Source of the DNA: Flavimaricola sp.
GTDB taxonomy: Bacteria > Pseudomonadota > Alphaproteobacteria > Rhodobacterales > Rhodobacteraceae
Length of the DNA stretch: 6,895 nucleotides
Reading direction: 5' to 3'
Assembly (NCBI GenBank): GCA_023300365.1
Contig: JALZWD010000057.1
Coordinates: forward strand, 1-6,895
The notes under the pieces are model-generated. The model did no database searches. It had not been told where the DNA came from and worked only from the letters and a program-made list of their open reading frames with translations. Shown in pieces: positions 5,401 to 6,895 of this stretch (positions within the stretch are counted from its first letter, which is position 1; each line of letters starts with the position of its first letter). Both the position numbers and the translations under genes were made by a program.

Positions 5401-6895
5401 ATGCTTGACCTCACCTATGAGACCCCAAAAGTGAAAACCATCGCCGGAATGACAGGCGATTGGGAGCTGGTGATTGGCCTTGAAGTCCATGCGCAGGTCG
5501 CCACGAAAGCGAAACTGTTCTCCGGTGCATCCACGCAATTCGGCGCCGAGCCAAACAGCAACGTCGCATTCGTTGACGCAGGCATGCCCGGCATGTTGCC
5601 CGTCATCAACGAAGAATGCGTGGCCTATGCGGTGAAAACTGGCCTTGGCCTAAAAGCTGAGATCAACCTAAACTCAGCCTTTGACCGCAAAAACTATTTC
5701 TACCCTGACTTGCCGCAAGGCTACCAGATTTCCCAGCTGTACCATCCGATTGTTGGGACTGGTGAAATTCTGGTTGAAATGGGCGATGGCACCGCGCGCA
5801 ATGTGCGGGTTGAGCGTATCCACCTTGAACAAGACGCCGGTAAATCTATTCACGACATGGACCCTACGATGTCCTTCGTCGACCTGAACCGCACGGGCGT
5901 TGCCCTGATGGAAATCGTATCCTTCCCCGACATTCGTGGCCCCGAAGAAGCCGCGGCCTATGTGGTGAAGCTGCGTCAGATCCTGCGTTACCTCGGTACG
6001 TGTGATGGCAACATGCAAAACGGCAACCTGCGCGCCGACGTGAACGTATCAGTATGCCGCCCCGGCCAGTATGAGAAATTCCAAGCGTCTGGTGACTTTG
6101 GTGAGCTCGGCACGCGCTGCGAAATCAAGAACATGAACTCCATGCGCTTTATCCAATTGGCGATTGACCACGAAGCCCGCCGCCAGATCGCAATTATTGA
6201 AGACGGTGGCGAGATCGTTCAAGAAACCCGCCTTTATGATGCGGACAAAGACGAGACACGGTCCATGCGGTCCAAAGAAGAAGCGCATGATTACCGCTAC
6301 TTCCCCGATCCGGACCTGCTGCCACTTGAGATTGAGCAAGCGTGGGTGGATGACATCGCCGCAAGCCTTCCTGAGCTTCCTGATGCTAAAAAAGCCCGGT
6401 TTATTACGGACTTCAACCTGTCCGACTATGACGCATCCGTGCTGACTGCCGATGTTGAGAACGCTGGCTTCTTTGAAGCTGTTGCGGATGGCAATGACGG
6501 CAAGCTTGCAGCGAACTGGGTGATCAACGAGCTGTTTGGTCGCCTGAAGAAGGACGACAAAAGTATTGAAGACAGCCCGATTTCCGCTGCCCGCTTGGGC
6601 CAGATCGTAAGCTTGATCAAATCTGAAAAGATCAGCGGCAAGATCGCCAAGGACGTGTTTGAGATTGCTTACACACAGGATCGCGATCCTGAAGAGATCG
6701 TGAAAACGGAAGGCATGGAGCAGGTCACAGATACGGGCGCAATCGAAGCGGCTGTGGACGAGATTATTGCCGCCAACCCAGACCAAGTCGCCAAGGCGAA
6801 AGAAAACCCAAAACTTGCGGGTTGGTTTGTTGGTCAAGTGATGAAGGCCACGGGCGGCAAGGCGAATCCTGCAGCTGTGAACAAGCTGGTGAGTC
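5401..6895 (+). CDS. gatB: Aspartyl/glutamyl-tRNA(Asn/Gln) amidotransferase subunit B (3' end just outside window)
   Basis: GatB is the tRNA-binding and kinase subunit of the GatCAB complex. It phosphorylates the side chain of mischarged Glu-tRNA(Gln) or Asp-tRNA(Asn), after which ammonia from GatA converts it to Gln or Asn. It acts in the cytoplasm. 498 residues are visible. The family signatures are clear: [13 protein letters not shown] (21-33), [15 protein letters not shown] (98-112), a [18 protein letters not shown] stretch near 201-218, [12 protein letters not shown] (241-252) and [10 protein letters not shown] (297-306). The C-terminal helical tRNA-binding tail (GatB/YqeY domain) fills the rest and ends at [10 protein letters not shown]. 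Alphaproteobacterial GatB proteins are about 500 residues, so only the last few codons are missing. gatA and gatC are not in the window; gatB standing apart from them is common in this class. It has its own upstream region and is not functionally tied to the NRPS operon. Confidence 0.97.
   Translation, partial: MLDLTYETPKVKTIAGMTGDWELVIGLEVHAQVATKAKLFSGASTQFGAEPNSNVAFVDAGMPGMLPVINEECVAYAVKTGLGLKAEINLNSAFDRKNYFYPDLPQGYQISQLYHPIVGTGEILVEMGDGTARNVRVERIHLEQDAGKSIHDMDPTMSFVDLNRTGVALMEIVSFPDIRGPEEAAAYVVKLRQILRYLGTCDGNMQNGNLRADVNVSVCRPGQYEKFQASGDFGELGTRCEIKNMNSMRFIQLAIDHEARRQIAIIEDGGEIVQETRLYDADKDETRSMRSKEEAHDYRYFPDPDLLPLEIEQAWVDDIAASLPELPDAKKARFITDFNLSDYDASVLTADVENAGFFEAVADGNDGKLAANWVINELFGRLKKDDKSIEDSPISAARLGQIVSLIKSEKISGKIAKDVFEIAYTQDRDPEEIVKTEGMEQVTDTGAIEAAVDEIIAANPDQVAKAKENPKLAGWFVGQVMKATGGKANPAAVNKLVS

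Noticed and set aside
6049..6837. Minus-strand open frame of 262 codons opposite gatB
   Set aside because: It overlaps the conserved GatB frame throughout, has no recognisable motif, and can be explained as a mirror frame of gatB codon usage.

Overview
The window looks like alphaproteobacterial DNA, most likely from the Rhodobacterales. This is an inference from the GatB sequence, the GC-rich coding DNA and the GGAG-type ribosome binding sites, not from a marker gene. It joins two unrelated parts that are transcribed away from each other across a 211-bp AT-richer gap (5190-5400).

Left of the gap, on the minus strand, three tightly coupled genes form the start of a natural-product operon. In order of transcription they are: (1) a 200-residue protein (5189 to 4587) matching only the C-terminal part of an NRPS/PKS thioesterase, with a signal-peptide-like N-terminus; (2) a family 2 glycosyltransferase (4587 to 3601); (3) a large nonribosomal peptide synthetase (from 3604, running off the left edge, 1201 residues visible). 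The stop/start junctions overlap by 1 base (TAATG) and 4 bases (ATGA), so the three are almost certainly co-translated.

The NRPS is the centre of interest. Its order is formyltransferase, a degenerate condensation-like remnant, the first part of an adenylation domain, an embedded luciferase-like (FMN-dependent) monooxygenase, then the rest of the adenylation domain. The monooxygenase sits between core motifs A4 and A5, the arrangement known as the MupA/Atu3671 type. Nine of the ten specificity positions can be read across the insertion as D-I-L-Q-M-G-M-I-W, which closely resembles the glycine code. One polypeptide therefore appears able to activate glycine, oxidise it and formylate it. N-hydroxylation plus formylation would give an N-formyl-N-hydroxyglycine (hadacidin-like, iron-chelating) unit; a glycine oxime is the main alternative. 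The glycosyltransferase suggests a sugar is added somewhere. The carrier protein and later modules lie outside the window.

Right of the gap, on the plus strand, is gatB (5401 to beyond 6895), a housekeeping subunit of the Asp-tRNA(Asn)/Glu-tRNA(Gln) amidotransferase, missing only its last few codons. I see no tRNA or rRNA gene, CRISPR array, insertion sequence or clear terminator.
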